A stretch of DNA of 64,000 nucleotides, from assembly GCA_019973155.2 (NCBI GenBank), contig BPQB01000112.1, forward strand, positions 23,979-87,978. The letters are read 5' to 3'. The notes beneath the pieces were generated by a model, which saw only the letters and a list, made by a program, of their open reading frames with translations, was not told the DNA's origin and made no database searches. Shown here in pieces: positions 32,893 to 44,527 of the stretch. A program made the translations under genes and the position numbers. Every line of letters starts with the position of its first letter. Position 1 is the stretch's first letter. The DNA is from Phanerochaete sordida (lineage: Eukaryota; Basidiomycota; Agaricomycetes; Polyporales; Phanerochaetaceae).

Positions 32893-35058
32893 TGCCTAAG
32901 TCGCGTTTAGTCGCCCTTGAGCACGGTGCCGAGTCAGAAGAAGCTCACCGAGGCTCTCCGCGTGTGGGGCGTGCAACGTTCACTGAGGGCCTTGAGTGGC
33001 AGTGAATTTGACGAGCACATCCAGCAAATATGCTATCGCTGTGTCGGAAGGTGATTCGAGGACCAGAGACTTCTGGGTGAAGTTGGTCGTGTGGAAGCAG
33101 GGGAAACGCGCGCCTACAGCTTTCGCGACTTCGCGTCTGGGCGCGTCTGGGCGCTACTCCCCTTCCTCCACGCCATCTCGGTTTTGGACTTGGACTTCGT
33201 CAAGACCTTTCTTAAGCACGTTCAGAAAGGTGTAAGTCTTCCTAACCTTGAAGATGAATGCACACTAATACTTGCAGGGCTCTCCGGGGTCACAGGATGG
33301 TCCCGAGGTCCCCGCCGCCAGGTCCCCGCAGTGTGGGATAATTGGCTCAGATGGAGTCCCTTTAGCGTGCCCCAAGACACCGCCTCCCCGCCTCCCTCTC
33401 TCATACCACCATCATCGGTCAGCTATGGCCCTCATTCCACAGACTGGGTCAATGAGCAATTACCGGACGGTGAATCAAATCGTCGGACTGTCCAACGCAG
33501 AGCAGAAGGAGCTCAAGGTGAGCAGTTCTGGCAACGGTTGTATGGCGGAAGGCTGACAAAAAAACTGTATCGACGCAGACGTGCATGAACACCGTCTGCA
33601 TAGCGCACCTCAACCCGCGTAAGCTCTGGCGCGAACAGTCCGACGATGCCAAGGCTGCCTTGAAGCGCGAGGTATGTGTCTCCCTCGGTCATGGAGCGAA
33701 CGTGTAGTCATATTTGTCTTGAGGCGACAAAAAGGTGCCAGCTACTACTTCGTTATGCAGACCAATGGCCGATTGTGACGCTCGCCAGTCATATTTTGTG
33801 TAATGCGCGCGCAAAGCTGAAGCGTAGAAGGGCGTCCGCACGGCTCGAGGAAGACTGGGCATACGTCATGAGACGGAAGAGACCCGGGAGACCTGGAAGA
33901 GCATCACAGGAAGCCTCTGCTTCTGCGATGAATCAACTCGAAGATGCTGGCGATGTGGAGTCTGAGGTGAGATGACACTCATTCGACTTGATCTCGTCTG
34001 ACCATCCGCAGGATGAGACGATTCGAGTGTCTAGCGAAGCGGAAGATGTTCCCGGGCAGCGATCACCTAGTGTCGAAGTTGTAAGCACGGTGCGTATCAA
34101 CTGACACTACGGCTGGCAACTCTGTGCTTACATTAGGGGTAGGCGGGGAGGCAACCTTCAGCACGTCGTTCGGCGCCCAGGCCTCGTCGGGTCGTTCAAC
34201 GACATGAACCGGATGACCTGATGTACCCAGAGGACAGGAACGCAAACAATGACATCGAACAGGTGCGGACGTAGATATATTATTCAGTGACATATATACT
34301 GATATTTTCTCCCTGCAGAATCACCTCGTGGGCGCCGAGAACGATCATTCCGAGCTCCCACCGGTGGATAGCGCGAAGCCCGAAACAATAGACGTGAGTT
34401 TTCACTGCCTCATCACATGTTCGCGATTGTTGCTCACGATAGGCCGCCGTAGAATCATTCGGGCTTCGCACAACGTTCGGCGTCGGCCCATACGGACACT
34501 CTCAAGAGACAGCGTAATATCTTGTCGCCCTCAGACGGACGCTCGATGTCCACAAAACGCGTCTGCGACGGAACTTCGCGAGCAGGACCTTCCATGTCCC
34601 GAGCTAGTATCGCGCAGGACCAAGCGGGACCAATTGGCATGCGGAGGTCCACTCCGGCTACGTGCCGAGACGTCGCACAACACAAGGAGCGAGGCCAGCC
34701 AACTCCCGCTGGCCCTCCTCCGTCCAGTGGTCCAGCGCAGAATCGCGAGGACCCCTCCTCCGCCAGGGCCGGACCATCAGACCGCCCTGCGTCTCCGCCT
34801 CCCATCGTCGCGCGCGTGGCCACGGATCCCTCGGCATCGCGCCTCTCCGAGATCCACGCCTTTTTGCACAACATTTCCCCGTCTCTCGCTACATCGGACG
34901 CCGTGCAGCGCTTTGCTGCGGCGGGTGTCGTCACGCGCGAAGACCTGCGCGTGTTCGCGCTGCTGTCGAAGCAGGGTCAGCTGGAGATGTTGCTCCACGA
35001 CGTCCGACTCAGCGTCATGCAGGCGAAGCTGGTGCGAGAAGCGTTGGGAAAGATGTGA
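32893..35058 (+). CDS. Multi-exon protein of unknown function; 3' half well supported
   Basis: The last exons fit one frame, all in phase 0: one ending at 33966, then 34012-34089, 34143-34262, 34319-34393 and 34453-35058. The introns have good donors (GTGAGA, GTGCGT, GTGCGG, GTGAGT). They encode a basic segment (KLKRRRASARLEEDWAYVMR), an acidic/serine segment, a proline-rich linker and a C-terminal helical domain (VQRFAAAGVVTREDLRVFAL; QGQLEMLLHDVRLSVMQAKL) reminiscent of small SAM-like or helical tails. The 5' half is uncertain. A possible first exon starts at 32893 (MPKSRLVALEHGAESEE). A clear exon around 33050-33232 reads SFRDFASGRVWALLPFLHAI, and two frames compete between 33280 and 33520. 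The lysine-rich core suggests nuclear location, but no family is assigned. Confidence 0.5.
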
Positions 35059-36214
35059 ATGCGCGAGTCCGACGACAATGTGAGTTGGACTTGCTCTCGT
35101 CCGCCCTTCGCAACGCTCACACGGAATGCTGTAGGTCCATTTCTTGGAAACTCTTCTTGAAGCCTCAAGTTCCCGTGTAACACTACGATATATGACTTCT
35201 TGCTTCGCCTCCAACGAAGATCCTCATCTTGTCAGCCCAATTATCACTCGTGTATGTAGCACTATTCTCCAAATCTCAATACGGACACAGCCGCCCCCTT
35301 GCGTATATGCCTAGCTGTACAGTATCGTTGTTGGTTTTCCTGTTGAATACATGAGCCCTGCGGGCAGCTGAAAGACTTGCGCGGACAGCTTTGGCGGAGG
35401 GCGGACAAAGCTTCGGACACGCGCGTCGCATCCATAGCGCCTGGGGCCCGACGCTTTGCCGACCTCCCGCATTTCTCTTCCCAACCTCCACCACCGCTTC
35501 TCATACTCTCTCAGCTGCGGCTCAGCCTGAGAGCTTCACACTCCGCGAAATATGGCTCGACACGACACGACGCAGCGGTTCTAAGATCCGGACACGCGCT
35601 CCGCGACGGCTTCGAGGCTGAAGACACGGGCAGGCGGACGACGCGACGCGGAGCGAGCAAGGCTGGAGGCGCGGGACATGATGCTCAGGGAATGCAGACG
35701 GTGTGGATGGGTGCCCAGGTATGTTATTGCGGACGCTGTATACTCTGTCTCAATGACGTTCGCTCCAGGTCTCGAGCCAACGCGCGTACGACGCGAGTCG
35801 TCTGCGCTCCAGATTGCATTCCAAACAGCGACACCTCTGGAGAAACACAAAGTACAACCGTCTCACTCTATTCATGATCTTCCAGACGACACGTCAACGA
35901 TGCTCTTTCGACCAGTGCTATAGCCTCGTCGTCCAGCGCTGCGGCGGTCCTGCCCTGCTATCGTGCGTCCAGGTCCAACACTCGCAACATCTGTCGCATC
36001 GCCTCGTAGACTTTTCCGTGGTGAGGTCCCGGTGCGCTCTCTCTCTGCTGCGGCTCGTTCGACGTGACTCATGGTCCGAAGTCCAGAACGTCGCGTGGTA
36101 TGGCTCACCGTCATTGGAGGCGAGCATAACTCTTGATAGAGGTCTACCCTTTCGCCTTCCTATGTGGGCCCATGCACTAACTACGGCGCGATACAGAAAT
36201 CCGCTAGCTAGCCC
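35059..36214. other. No supported gene; contains repeat R2 copy
   Basis: Besides the R2 repeat at 35400-35520, only short competing frames occur. No exon chain could be built. Confidence 0.3.
35400..35520 (+). repeat. Repeat R2, copy 1
   Basis: Shares with 41400-41530 (same strand) and 50170-50300 (opposite strand) the block order GCGCC, CCCGACGCTT or similar, then TTCCCAACCT/TTCCCAACCTTCACCACCGC. In the last two copies this block follows the palindromic GGCGCATCAAA motif. It may be a duplicated promoter module. Confidence 0.4.
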
Positions 36215-36457
36215 ATGCCTCAGCCCGCCCTCTGCAAACGGATCAACTCCAGGACGCGCGCGCGCCTGGACCTCTTGGACGACATGTACCACACCATGGT
36301 CCTGAACGCGATGGAGATATACTCGAGCGAGAGAAGACAACACGCGATGCGCAGCTCGTCCGCCTCAGCTGCACACAGCCTCTTCAAGAATGTCTCGCTC
36401 GACCGCGTAACTGCCCGCAGACGCGTGGGCGTAGCCCCACATACTCCATGTAGGTAA
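36215..36457 (+). CDS. Uncertain ORF, 80 aa
   Basis: ATG-initiated frame with a helical, charged sequence (RARLDLLDDMYHTMVLNAME, then IYSSERRQHAMR). No domain was recognised. It may be an exon of a gene that cannot be extended, or a relic. Confidence 0.25.
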   Translation: MPQPALCKRINSRTRARLDLLDDMYHTMVLNAMEIYSSERRQHAMRSSSASAAHSLFKNVSLDRVTARRRVGVAPHTPCR

Positions 36458-37354
36458 CGCCGACCTCGCTAAAGGGCGATGGCTGACAGGACCTCTTACG
36501 ACAGCGTCTCCGTTGCGTGGACGAAGATGGGCCTCTCGACTTCGATCGTCTTCGACGGTCTTCGTCAGGGAGGCTCTGTCCTGGACCGCCCGTCTCAAGT
36601 CATCGTGGACACCCTCGCTGTTATGCCGCCAATTATAGAGTCGCCATCAGCGGCGCATACCTACTGGCAGTGTCACCCGGCTATGTCACGGATAGTGGTC
36701 GTTATTATTCTAGGAAATACATTGATTTTGGCGGCTGATGCGAAGACGATGCCCGTACCCTTCACTTGCCGAGCGAGGGCCTCTGCAGCAGAATTCTGCT
36801 CGTTTTCTGCAGTAATACTCGACAGAGCGTCCGATATGTGAACTCCAGCAATGCATTCGAGAGCGGTAGGCGATCCGGTCCGTGTCAGCCAGTTCAGTGT
36901 CAAGCATCGTTAGCAGGCTAGACGACCCTCGAGCTGCAAGATTCGTCGTAACATGTCAAATACGTATAATTCTGGATATATTTCGCAACGGAATCTAGCT
37001 CTACATGCTTCGAGCACTCTGTTAGCAGTATGAGTGCAGCGTAAGAGAGCGATCGACATTCTTTGTCTTTCCGAGGACTCGTGCTCGGAACGACCTTCAC
37101 GACAACACATGAGCGTCGCCGCAGAACAGCAGAATGTTGGTCGCCCTTCCTCCAGCCCTGAAAACACCGCCCCATCCCGAGCTGAGGAATGGCTGTTGAA
37201 GGGGAGGCGTTGCAGCTGTGATTGGCTGTATGCGCTCGAGAACGCGGCGACGTGTAGAAGGTTCGACCAATCGCGCACGATACTGCTGAGGAGACGAGAT
37301 GTCAGCATCAAGCGTGCCGTGGAGGCCGCTGACCAATATGGTATCTGTTCAGAC
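36458..37354. other. No supported gene
   Basis: Short frames without support. Precedes the duplicated block that leads into GT8 copy 1. Confidence 0.3.
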
Positions 37355-38896
37355 GTGAGGACGAGTCATGCGCGTATGAGACAGCGTGCGACGTACCTTA
37401 CGCCCGCGCGAACCACGCCAAAATCGCGGCCTGACATTCTACCCAATCCAAGATGCCCACGTCGGACCCGCTAGCATGTGAGCGTTGGGTCGATGTTGGT
37501 GCTGCGGCGGTGGTCACGCTGTCTGAGCGGAACGTAGGCGTGCGCTGCGGACTGCGACCCGCAGCAAAGCATCCAGGGCCCTGGATGCGAACGATGGAGG
37601 CCCCAGGCTGTCAGATACGTGCTGGATGGCGATAGGAGACTGGAAACACACCTACAGTCTCACGTACACCAGCGCAAGGTGATTTGAGGTGGTAGCTGTG
37701 GAGGTAGACATGACAAATATTGGCGGTGGGTGTGTACGAGGTTGGCGGCAAAGCTTGGTTCGGGCGCCAAAGCGCCTACGCGCGTCGGCCAGATCCGCGA
37801 TAAGGTTTCTCGGGGATCGCGGGAACTACCGTGGCCACAATGTGATCGGAAGCTGAATCTCCTTTCGGGACCGCGATGATCTCGCGACTGCGGATCTCGC
37901 CTCGTGCTCTGCACCCGCGTCGGCCTCGGGACAACGGTCCTCGAGACTCGGTATCGCTGATGGCAACTGAGACTTGGTCTTCGTTCTAGCATTTTAACGG
38001 TCTCAAGATCTCAAGCCGTCCGCGGAGGAGCTGGTGCCGGGTGAGCGTCATGCTTTGTGTTCATCAACCTTCCCGGATGTCGGCTCGTCAAGATGCCGTA
38101 GATTTCATAGTCGTCTTTGTCTTTAGCTAACCAACATTCATCCTTCCGGAGCGCTCGACGCCCCCGTATTCGTGTAGAGAATGTCTCCGATTCTCGTCGA
38201 GGCATGGACGGATGCTTCGGGTCCGACTCGGACTGGACCGTTCGCCCTGGCTCTGGAAAACGATCGTCGGCAGAGACCACACCTTTGTCACTGCGCAGCG
38301 CCACCGCCGCTGTATTCCTCGCTCCGCATGGCTAGGCCCTGGCGGGGTCGGTGCCGTCCGCAGCGCCGGTGGCGTAGCGTGGGGATGCCACCAGATGGTA
38401 CGTCTTCCATTACGCCCGCGTAATCTTCGTTCTATCCATGCAGTCGGTCTTCTGCGCAGTATTTCACGCTTTGCGCACGAGTTCTGCTGCGTGCATCATG
38501 CGAAATTGGGTCGGGCGCAGATAGAGTGCGGGTACGTGTCATGCCAGGGTTCGCTGGCGCCCCGCAGTCATGCTGACCGTACACGTCAGGCACGCTGAAG
38601 GACATCTCCTCCTCGATGATGTTACGCGGGCGGTCTCGGACGGAGTGCAGCATGGTACGGCATGGAATTGCGACGTCGAGGAGAGACGGGCAGTCGCCGG
38701 GTGGGGAAATATATGCGCAGAGAAATTCGCATGTCGCGGTTCGATGAGCTGCATCACGGCCCCTACAAGCGCGGCACGCCAGCGCCAGTATTATTGGCAG
38801 GGGTGCGTATTCGAAATCGTGAAGAGTAGAAAGACTTGGCGAATAAGGGCCATGCTTTTCAGCAGACCATCCATGCCCTCTGCCGTCGACGCATCC
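37355..38896 (+). repeat. Duplicated 1.5 kb upstream block of GT8 copy 1
   Basis: Matches 55249-56789 in the same order throughout. Shared blocks include GTGCGCTGCGGACTGCGA followed by CCGCAGCAAAGCATC, a GGTTCGGGCGCCAAA block, GGGACCGCGATG with CTCGCGACTGCGGATC, and CGTCCGCAGCG. Both copies end at the start codon of an intact GT8 gene, so promoter and gene were duplicated together. The block is longer than a typical promoter and may contain a decayed reverse-strand gene, but no intact frame is shared. A CAAGCCGTCCGCGG piece of it also occurs at 41611, upstream of the GT8 pseudogene. Confidence 0.7.
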
Positions 38897-40034
38897 ATGG
38901 CCCTCTCCGGATATCCGCCACAGTACCTCACGCCAACGCCCCCCGATTCGCTAGGGGCCTCGACATCCAGGCGTCCAAAAATGTTCCGCACCTGCCTGGC
39001 CGGCGTGTTCGTCTTCTCTATTGCCCTCAATCTCTTCTACTTTGCCAGAATACCACGCTCCTTCTACTCGCCGCTCGATGACTACCAGCACCTGTGAGTC
39101 TCCCGCTTTTTGATACGAGCTTGACTCACGACACGCCGCCAGAAAACACTATCCGTTCGTGAACACGTCCGGCATACCCCCACTCTCCGAAGCAGACTGG
39201 CGCGGCGCCGCCGTCGTGACCACTCTCTTCTCCGACTCCTACGCCCCCGCCGTCGCGACGCTCGGCCACTCGCTCCGCCTCACGAACACCTCCGCGCGGC
39301 TCATCGTGCTCTACCTCCCCGCGCAGGTCTCGCCCGAGGCGCTCTGCCTCGCGACGGCCACGGGCTTCGTCCCGCACGCGATCGCGCGCATCCCGCCGCC
39401 CGCGGACGGCCGCGGCATGAACCGCCACTTCCGCGACCAGTACTCTAAGCTCCAGCTCTGGACGCTCGACGCGCTCCCCGAGCCCGTCACGCGCGCGGTG
39501 TACCTCGACAGCGACACGCTCGCGCTGCAGAACTTCGACGAGCTCTTCGCGCTGCCGTACGCCCTCGCGGCGGTCCCGGACGTGTCGGCCGCGCACGGCT
39601 TCACGCTCGCGTTCAACGCGGGCGTGCTGCTCCTCCGGCCAGACAGCAACCTGCACGACCACATGAAGGACGCGCTCGCGCTCGCGCGCTTCCCGCCCGA
39701 GTTCGCGGAGCAGGCGTTCCTGAACCAGTTCTTCGGCGCCGACGCGGCGCGCCTGCCGCTCGCGTACAACGCGAACCTCGCCGTGAAGCAGCGCGCGCCC
39801 GCCGTGTGGGCGGCGCTCTGGCCCGAGACGCGTGTGCTGCACTACACCGTCGACAAGCCGTTCGTCGCGCACGACTGGCGGCGCGTGCCGCTGGCGCGCG
39901 TCGAGGAGCGCGTGCGTAAGGCCGCCAGGGCGCGCGGTGGGGTGTTCCGCGAGGAGATGTTGCTGTGGGGGAGGGTGTGGCGTGATGCGCAGAGGGTGTA
40001 TGGGATGCGGATGCAGGATTGTGGGATGGAGTGA
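38897..40034 (+). CDS. GT8-family glycosyltransferase, type II membrane protein, copy 1
   Basis: Exons 38897-39093 and 39143-40034 (49-bp intron, phase 2) encode about 362 residues. A hydrophobic anchor at residues 29-50 (FRTCLAGVFVFSIALNLFYF) follows a short N-terminal tail, predicting a Golgi or ER lumenal enzyme. The catalytic part fits glycosyltransferase family 8 (glycogenin-like): VVTTLFSDSYAPAVATLGHS near residue 92, the DxD metal and nucleotide-sugar motif in YLDSDTLAL (Asp188 and Asp190), FNAGVLLLRPDS, and EQAFLNQFF. GT8 enzymes transfer sugars from UDP-sugars to acceptors with retention of configuration; the acceptor here cannot be predicted. The start was chosen because all intact copies give first exons of exactly 197 bases from it. 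Confidence 0.88.
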
Positions 40035-40500
40035 GGAGGGATATGACTACGTAGGTGCGTGGTGCGTTCCCTTATTCTCCATCTGTTTGAGGATACCAAG
40101 GGTACGCAGATACTGTACATACCAATACAAATATTGTGATCATACACTATCGCCTCGAGCTTCTGAACATCGTTACGAAAAGCGTACAAACAGCGAGTGG
40201 GCTACGAGACGAGATGCTACAACAAGTATATTTCCGATACGCGGGATAGTCTGTGGTTGGTGTGCATGGGTCGAGGACCTAGATGATCCAGTAGATGTTG
40301 CTGGACATGCTTACGGCGCAAGGTGCCTTGGGTGACTATTCGACAACCTTGAGGTCAGATCGATAAGGACACAATAGGCAAATACCCATCGACGCACTAC
40401 GACGGAAGTGACAATTTCCTCACAAAGCTACCGTGTCCTAACGAATCCGGAGTTGAGTCTGCGGGAGAGAATGTCTTAGCAGCCAGCACGTAGTAGAGAG
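40035..40500. other. 3' flank of GT8 copy 1
   Basis: Begins with a short block also present after the other forward GT8 copies (TATGACTACGTAGGTGCGTGGTGCG here; related text after 42740 and 57922). No gene seen. Confidence 0.4.
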
Positions 40501-41205
40501 CTACTGGATGCTCACCGACTCCACCTTCGATCCAACAGCGGTAGTCATGATACCCTCCACGACCTTCATATCGAGGAGAGCTTTCGGGAAGCAGCGCTTG
40601 CAGTACTGCCTCGCCTTCGACATGAACGGGTCGGCAAACTCCCACTGGTTTGCGGAGGCAACAGTCTCCACAGACGGATACTCCTTCAGGCTACGCGCTA
40701 GATGGAGGCAGAAGTCGATGAACCAAGGGGCGGCCCGGACAGGGGTGCGCGATCGTCCGATGTACATGGTCTTCGTCTCTTTCGGAACGTCGTGCGTGCA
40801 GCCTCTCCAGGCGAACTCGAAGTCCTTGAGGGAGTGGAGCCAGATGGTCGCGCCATCGTCGACCTCTTCGAGGACTCCCGCAGTGATGCGCTTGCTCATG
40901 CTCCAAAGCGTTTTCGTCACGAAGCCCTCCTCGCGGAAGTGCGCGGACGCCTTAGCGAGTCTGCCGTACGCCGCTTTGTCGAGGCTCGCCGTCAAAAAGC
41001 GGCGGAGAAGCAGGACTGTCGTCAGCGATGATTAGAAAAAGGTCCAGCAAAAATACTTACCGATATATTCGATCTGTTTCGCACATCCGACCGCCCTTGC
41101 CGTTTTGCTGAGGTGTATGCCGACGTGCTGCAAGCCGAGCGAAAGCGCATCCACCCAACAAAGACGTCTGAAAGGCCTGAAAACGCCCTGACGAAGCTTC
41201 GTCAG
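40501..41205 (-). pseudogene. 5'-truncated BTB-type protein gene
   Basis: An exon ending at 41061 (CWVDALSLGLQHVGIHLSK, then AVGCAKQIEYI) joins in frame, through an intron with donor GTAAGT and acceptor GACAG, to 41015-40501 (LTASLDKAAYGRL to the stop). The C-terminal pattern (WFIDFCLHLARSLKEYPSVE, then a Cys-rich segment) resembles the tail of the BTB gene at 19899-20963 and of 62025-63538. The BTB domain itself is missing. In the reading frame a stop codon lies just upstream, within a perfect 32-bp palindrome that marks the truncation point. A product without its N-terminal domain could still be made only if a new start is used. Confidence 0.5.
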
Positions 41206-41212
41206 GGCGTTT
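41181..41212. repeat. Perfect 32-bp palindrome
   Basis: The sequence reads identically on both strands for 32 bases, centred on AAGCTT between 41196 and 41197, with outer arms AAACGCCCTG/CAGGGCGTTT. It sits where the truncated BTB gene loses similarity to intact relatives. It could fold as a hairpin in RNA or a cruciform in DNA, or mark a fold-back breakpoint. Confidence 0.85.
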
Positions 41213-41399
41213 CAGCGCCAACGCGCTTTTGCTGATGGGTTCCGAGAGGAGACGTCAGCCTACGCTCGTCATATGGCGTAGAGCTGAGCAGCGCAGCGCA
41301 ACTATGGCTCGATGTTCGGACTGCAGTCTTCCAAGATACTGGAAATGATATGGGGACCACGGACGTCGTGGGGCAAAGTGTTGGCGGAGCGCGAGGAGA

Positions 41400-41530
41400 G
41401 CCCCGCCGCCGCACACCCGCTATGGAAAGGCGCATCAAAGGAAAAGCGCCGACGATCCCGACGCTTGCAGGCCGCGCTTTCGTGTTCCCAACCTTCACCA
41501 CCGCGGCTCATTGCTCCCCACCTGCGGCGC
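41400..41530 (+). repeat. Repeat R2, copy 2, with palindromic motif
   Basis: Shares GCTATGGAAAGGCGCATCAAA and the following CCCAACCTTCACCACCGCG block with the reverse complement of 50170-50300, and the second half with 35400-35520. The motif at 41429-41450 matches those at 11370 and 27961. Confidence 0.5.
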
Positions 41531-41805
41531 TCAGCTTCAGAATTTGCGTCACTTTGTCGACATTGCGATACGCTATGTCTCTGAGCAGCGTATGGCCGTA
41601 ACGCGAAGGGATCAAGCCGTCCGCGGTGGGCAAGGCATGGAGCGGCGAGCAAGCACTGTTCGCGTCGTTGCGCGGGTCTTGCAGGGCTGAGGTAAGGGCT
41701 TGTTGCGTTCACATCTCTCTGCCGCAGCTCGTGCAGGCTGAGACGTTCCTCAAAGGCCGGAACGTGGGACACCTAGTATGGGCTTCATCTGTCGAAGGTG
41801 TGATT

Positions 41806-42740
41806 ACAAGCAGCTGTGAGTCTCCTGCTGCCTGTCGTCGCCCTCTTTCTTGACGGAAAACCAGGAAGCGCCACCTCTTCGTGAAAACGTCTGGGATACC
41901 CTTGGTATCTGAGGCCGACTGGTGCAGCGCGGCCGTCGTGACGACCTCCTTCTCCGAGACCCATGCCTTCGCTGTCGCGACCCTCGGCCATCCTTTGGGC
42001 TCGCGAACACGTCCGCAGGGCCCATCGCGCTCTACCTCTCACCCCAAGTCTCCCACGAGGCTCCTTTGCCTCGCAATATCCTCGGGCTTTGTCCCACACG
42101 CGATCGCACGCATCCCTCCGCCAGCCGACGGCCGCGGCATGGACTCCCACCTCCGCGACCAGAACACGAAACTCCAGCGCTGGAGACTCGACACGCTCCC
42201 CGAACCGGTTACGCGCAGTGTACCTCGACAGCGACACGCTCGCGCCCCCAGCCTCGACGAGCCCTTCGTGCTGCCGCACTCCCTCGCTGCTGCACCGACG
42301 AATGGGCCCAGCACGGCTTCACGCTCGCTTTCAACGCCGGCGTGCACCTCCTCTGCCTGCCAACGCGCTGCACGCACACATTCGCGACGCGGCTGCGGTC
42401 GCGCGCTTTCCGTCGGAGTTCGCGGAGACGGCGCTCCTAGACAAGTTCTGTGGTCCGGACGCGGCGCGCTTGCCGCGTACAACGCAAACCTCGCCATGAA
42501 GCACCACGTGCCTCGCATGCGTGAAAGCCTCTGGCCCGAAGTCCGCGCGCTGGGCTACACCGTCTACAAGCTGATCATCACGCACGGCTGGCAGCGCGTT
42601 CCGCGTCGAGAAGCGGATGCTCTGGGCGGCAAGAGTGCGCGATTGGCATTTTCCGCAAGGAGACGTTGCTCTCAGGTCGAATGTGGCGTGACGCGCGGAG
42701 GGTGCGTGGGCTACGGATGCAAGAGTGTGGGATGAACTGA
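41806..42740 (+). pseudogene. GT8-family glycosyltransferase pseudogene, copy 2
   Basis: Only the last few codons of exon 1 remain (DYKQL, compare DYQHL in copy 1), followed by the conserved intron (41816-41864) and an exon 2 recognisable to its last residues (RMQECGMN). The reading frame shifts several times. SGIPLVSEADWCSAAVVTTS is in one frame, SGFVPHAIARIPPPADGRGM in a second, YLDSDTLAP in a third, then ARFPSEFAETALLDKFCG and AYNANLAMKHHVPRM in further shifts. Membrane anchor and start codon are gone. It is therefore inactive as an enzyme. Similarity to copy 1 remains high, so it decayed after the local duplication. Confidence 0.85.
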
Positions 42741-43268
42741 AGAGAGGGCGATATGAGATCGTTGCCCCGGTGCGCCGTCCGTCATCTCTTCAAATGGTCG
42801 TGCCTAACCATCAAGTCCTCAGATATGCGTGCTCATGCTAACACATCTACCATCTTTTGGCTCTCCTCGCTTGTGTACTGCAGCCAAGGACCAACGTTTC
42901 TCGTTGTTCACGGGTGCGCACGTTGTATCTCCACAGTCCGTGGCCCTCTGCACGCTTCTCCGAGGAGCCCGAGCACGACCTGGACCGCGGGCGGCAACAT
43001 AATTGGTACGCTGTGATTGGCTGCGCTCTGGCAGTCTTCGAGGCAGAAGTCGCGTCGAACGTCACGGTGACCCGCCTGAACTGCCGGATATGGGTCGCAG
43101 CTGTCAACGCGCTCCACCTCGCGAGGGATTTGGCACCTTCTTCGCGCTCGGCATCTCGCGCCAGAGCCCTCGTTATAAGGCCGCGTCGAGAGAGATGCGT
43201 GCCCTCACCTCGCTCTCCCCTATACTCCCACTTCACGTACCTATAACCCTACTCGCCTCCAAGACACC
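42741..43268. promoter_or_regulatory. Promoter region of the hemerythrin gene
   Basis: The first 120 bases resemble the 3' flank of GT8 copy 4 (TCAAATGGTCGTGCCTAACC here, TAAATGGCCGTGTCTAATCC there). A TATA-like TTATAAGG lies near 43172, about 95 bp before the start codon at 43269, followed by a pyrimidine-rich leader typical of well-expressed fungal genes. Confidence 0.45.
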
Positions 43269-44127
43269 ATGTCGGCCCAGCAACTCGACGTCGCCAAGGA
43301 GGTCAAGCTCGACCACGACAATGTTCGCGACCTCTTCCAGCGGTACGTGCTATGGATCGTAGCTGCAGACATGGCCTGACACCCTCGCAGCTACAAGTCC
43401 GCTAGCGACTCCAAGCAGAAGCAGGCTATCGCTTGCACGCTCATTCGCGAGATGGCTATCCACGGCGACGCCGAGTGAGTATATGCGCGCATATATGCAC
43501 ATATACGACGTGGCTGACACGCATATAGGGAGATGTCGATCTACAAGGAGTATGCCCGCTTCGGCCTAGGTAGCGAGGCCGAGCACAACAAGGGTCAGTA
43601 TCTTTCTGCTTCCATACCGACCGCGCCCTACTCATCGTGCGTAACGTTCACCAGAGGAGCACGCCGAGGTCAAGCGTGTCCTCTACGAGGCTGATACCAA
43701 GAGCTTCGAGTCCGCCGACTACGATCAAGTCCTGGCCAAGGCCTTCAACGTGTTTGACACGCACGCTAAGGAGGAGGAGGAACAGCAGCTCAGCCAGCTC
43801 GCTAGCAAGCTCAGCGCGCAGGAGAACGACGTACGTGTCCCGTGCTCTCAGTAGCTTGACCCGATCGCTGACAGCACACGATGTCATAGAAACTTGCGCG
43901 CGACTTCCTCAAGGCTCGCAAGATGGCCCCTACTCGTCCTCATCCCTCTGCCCCTCAGAGCGGCGGAGCCGCGCAGATGGCTGCGGGCATGCCGGCTGGC
44001 ATGGCCGACAAGGTACGTTATCCAGCAGTGTTCTGGCCCTGTAGCTCAACGCTTCGAATCGCAGATCGTCGAGATGATGCAGGGTCGCGAGTTCGTCGAC
44101 CTGAAGGCCAACCATCCTAAGGTTTAA
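43269..44127 (+). CDS. Hemerythrin (HHE cation-binding) domain protein, about 194 aa
   Basis: Six exons (43269-43342, 43391-43474, 43529-43593, 43655-43830, 43890-44012, 44065-44127) join in one frame through five short GT-AG introns. The product matches the fungal HHE family. Metal-ligand positions are visible in order: VKLDHDNVRDLF, MAIHGDAEEM, EAEHNKEEHAEV and FDTHAKEEEEQQL. Such domains are four-helix bundles that bind a di-iron centre; fungal members are linked to oxygen, nitric oxide or metal handling. The C-terminal tail is rich in alanine, methionine and proline and ends with a short helix. No signal peptide is seen, so a cytosolic or nuclear location is likely. It is the only gene in this segment that is clearly unrelated to the duplicated families. 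Confidence 0.9.
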
Positions 44128-44527
44128 TTCCTTTCGTCGCTATTTCGTCGTTTCGTTGTATCATTAGTGTTATGTGGCTTTCATGGATGCATGTATCAGT
44201 ATACGAGGTGAACAATGTATTCGTATCAGTGTCTGGCGATGACGTTGGGCATGCGCATGCATGCACATGGAGCGAGCGATCTGCAAAGACGATGCCCTTC
44301 AACTCGAAGTACGGCAGTGGTAGTCATTCTGCAGTCGGATTTCAATGTACACCCTGAGGCAGTGGCGTCTCATGTTAGGCTTCGAGGCGAATACCGCTGT
44401 ACAGCTGCTATCGGCACAGGTGATCGCTGTAAGTCAGAACGGTAGCCTCTGAGGATGTAGTATGAGACGAGCAAAGTACAGCAGCTCAAGTCTCGCGCCT
44501 GAGCGCATATACTCCACGAGGTGACCC

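Noticed and set aside
39126..39872. Reverse 248-codon frame opposite GT8 copy 1
   Set aside because: Same artefact: low-complexity Arg/Glu/Val translation antisense to a conserved catalytic domain.
41312..41584. Forward open frame in repeat R2 as a gene
   Set aside because: The frame is not conserved among the R2 copies; the shared feature is a promoter-like motif.
44010..44070. TTCGAATC-like sequence suggesting a tRNA
   Set aside because: It lies inside an intron of the hemerythrin gene and cannot fold into a cloverleaf with flanking arms.
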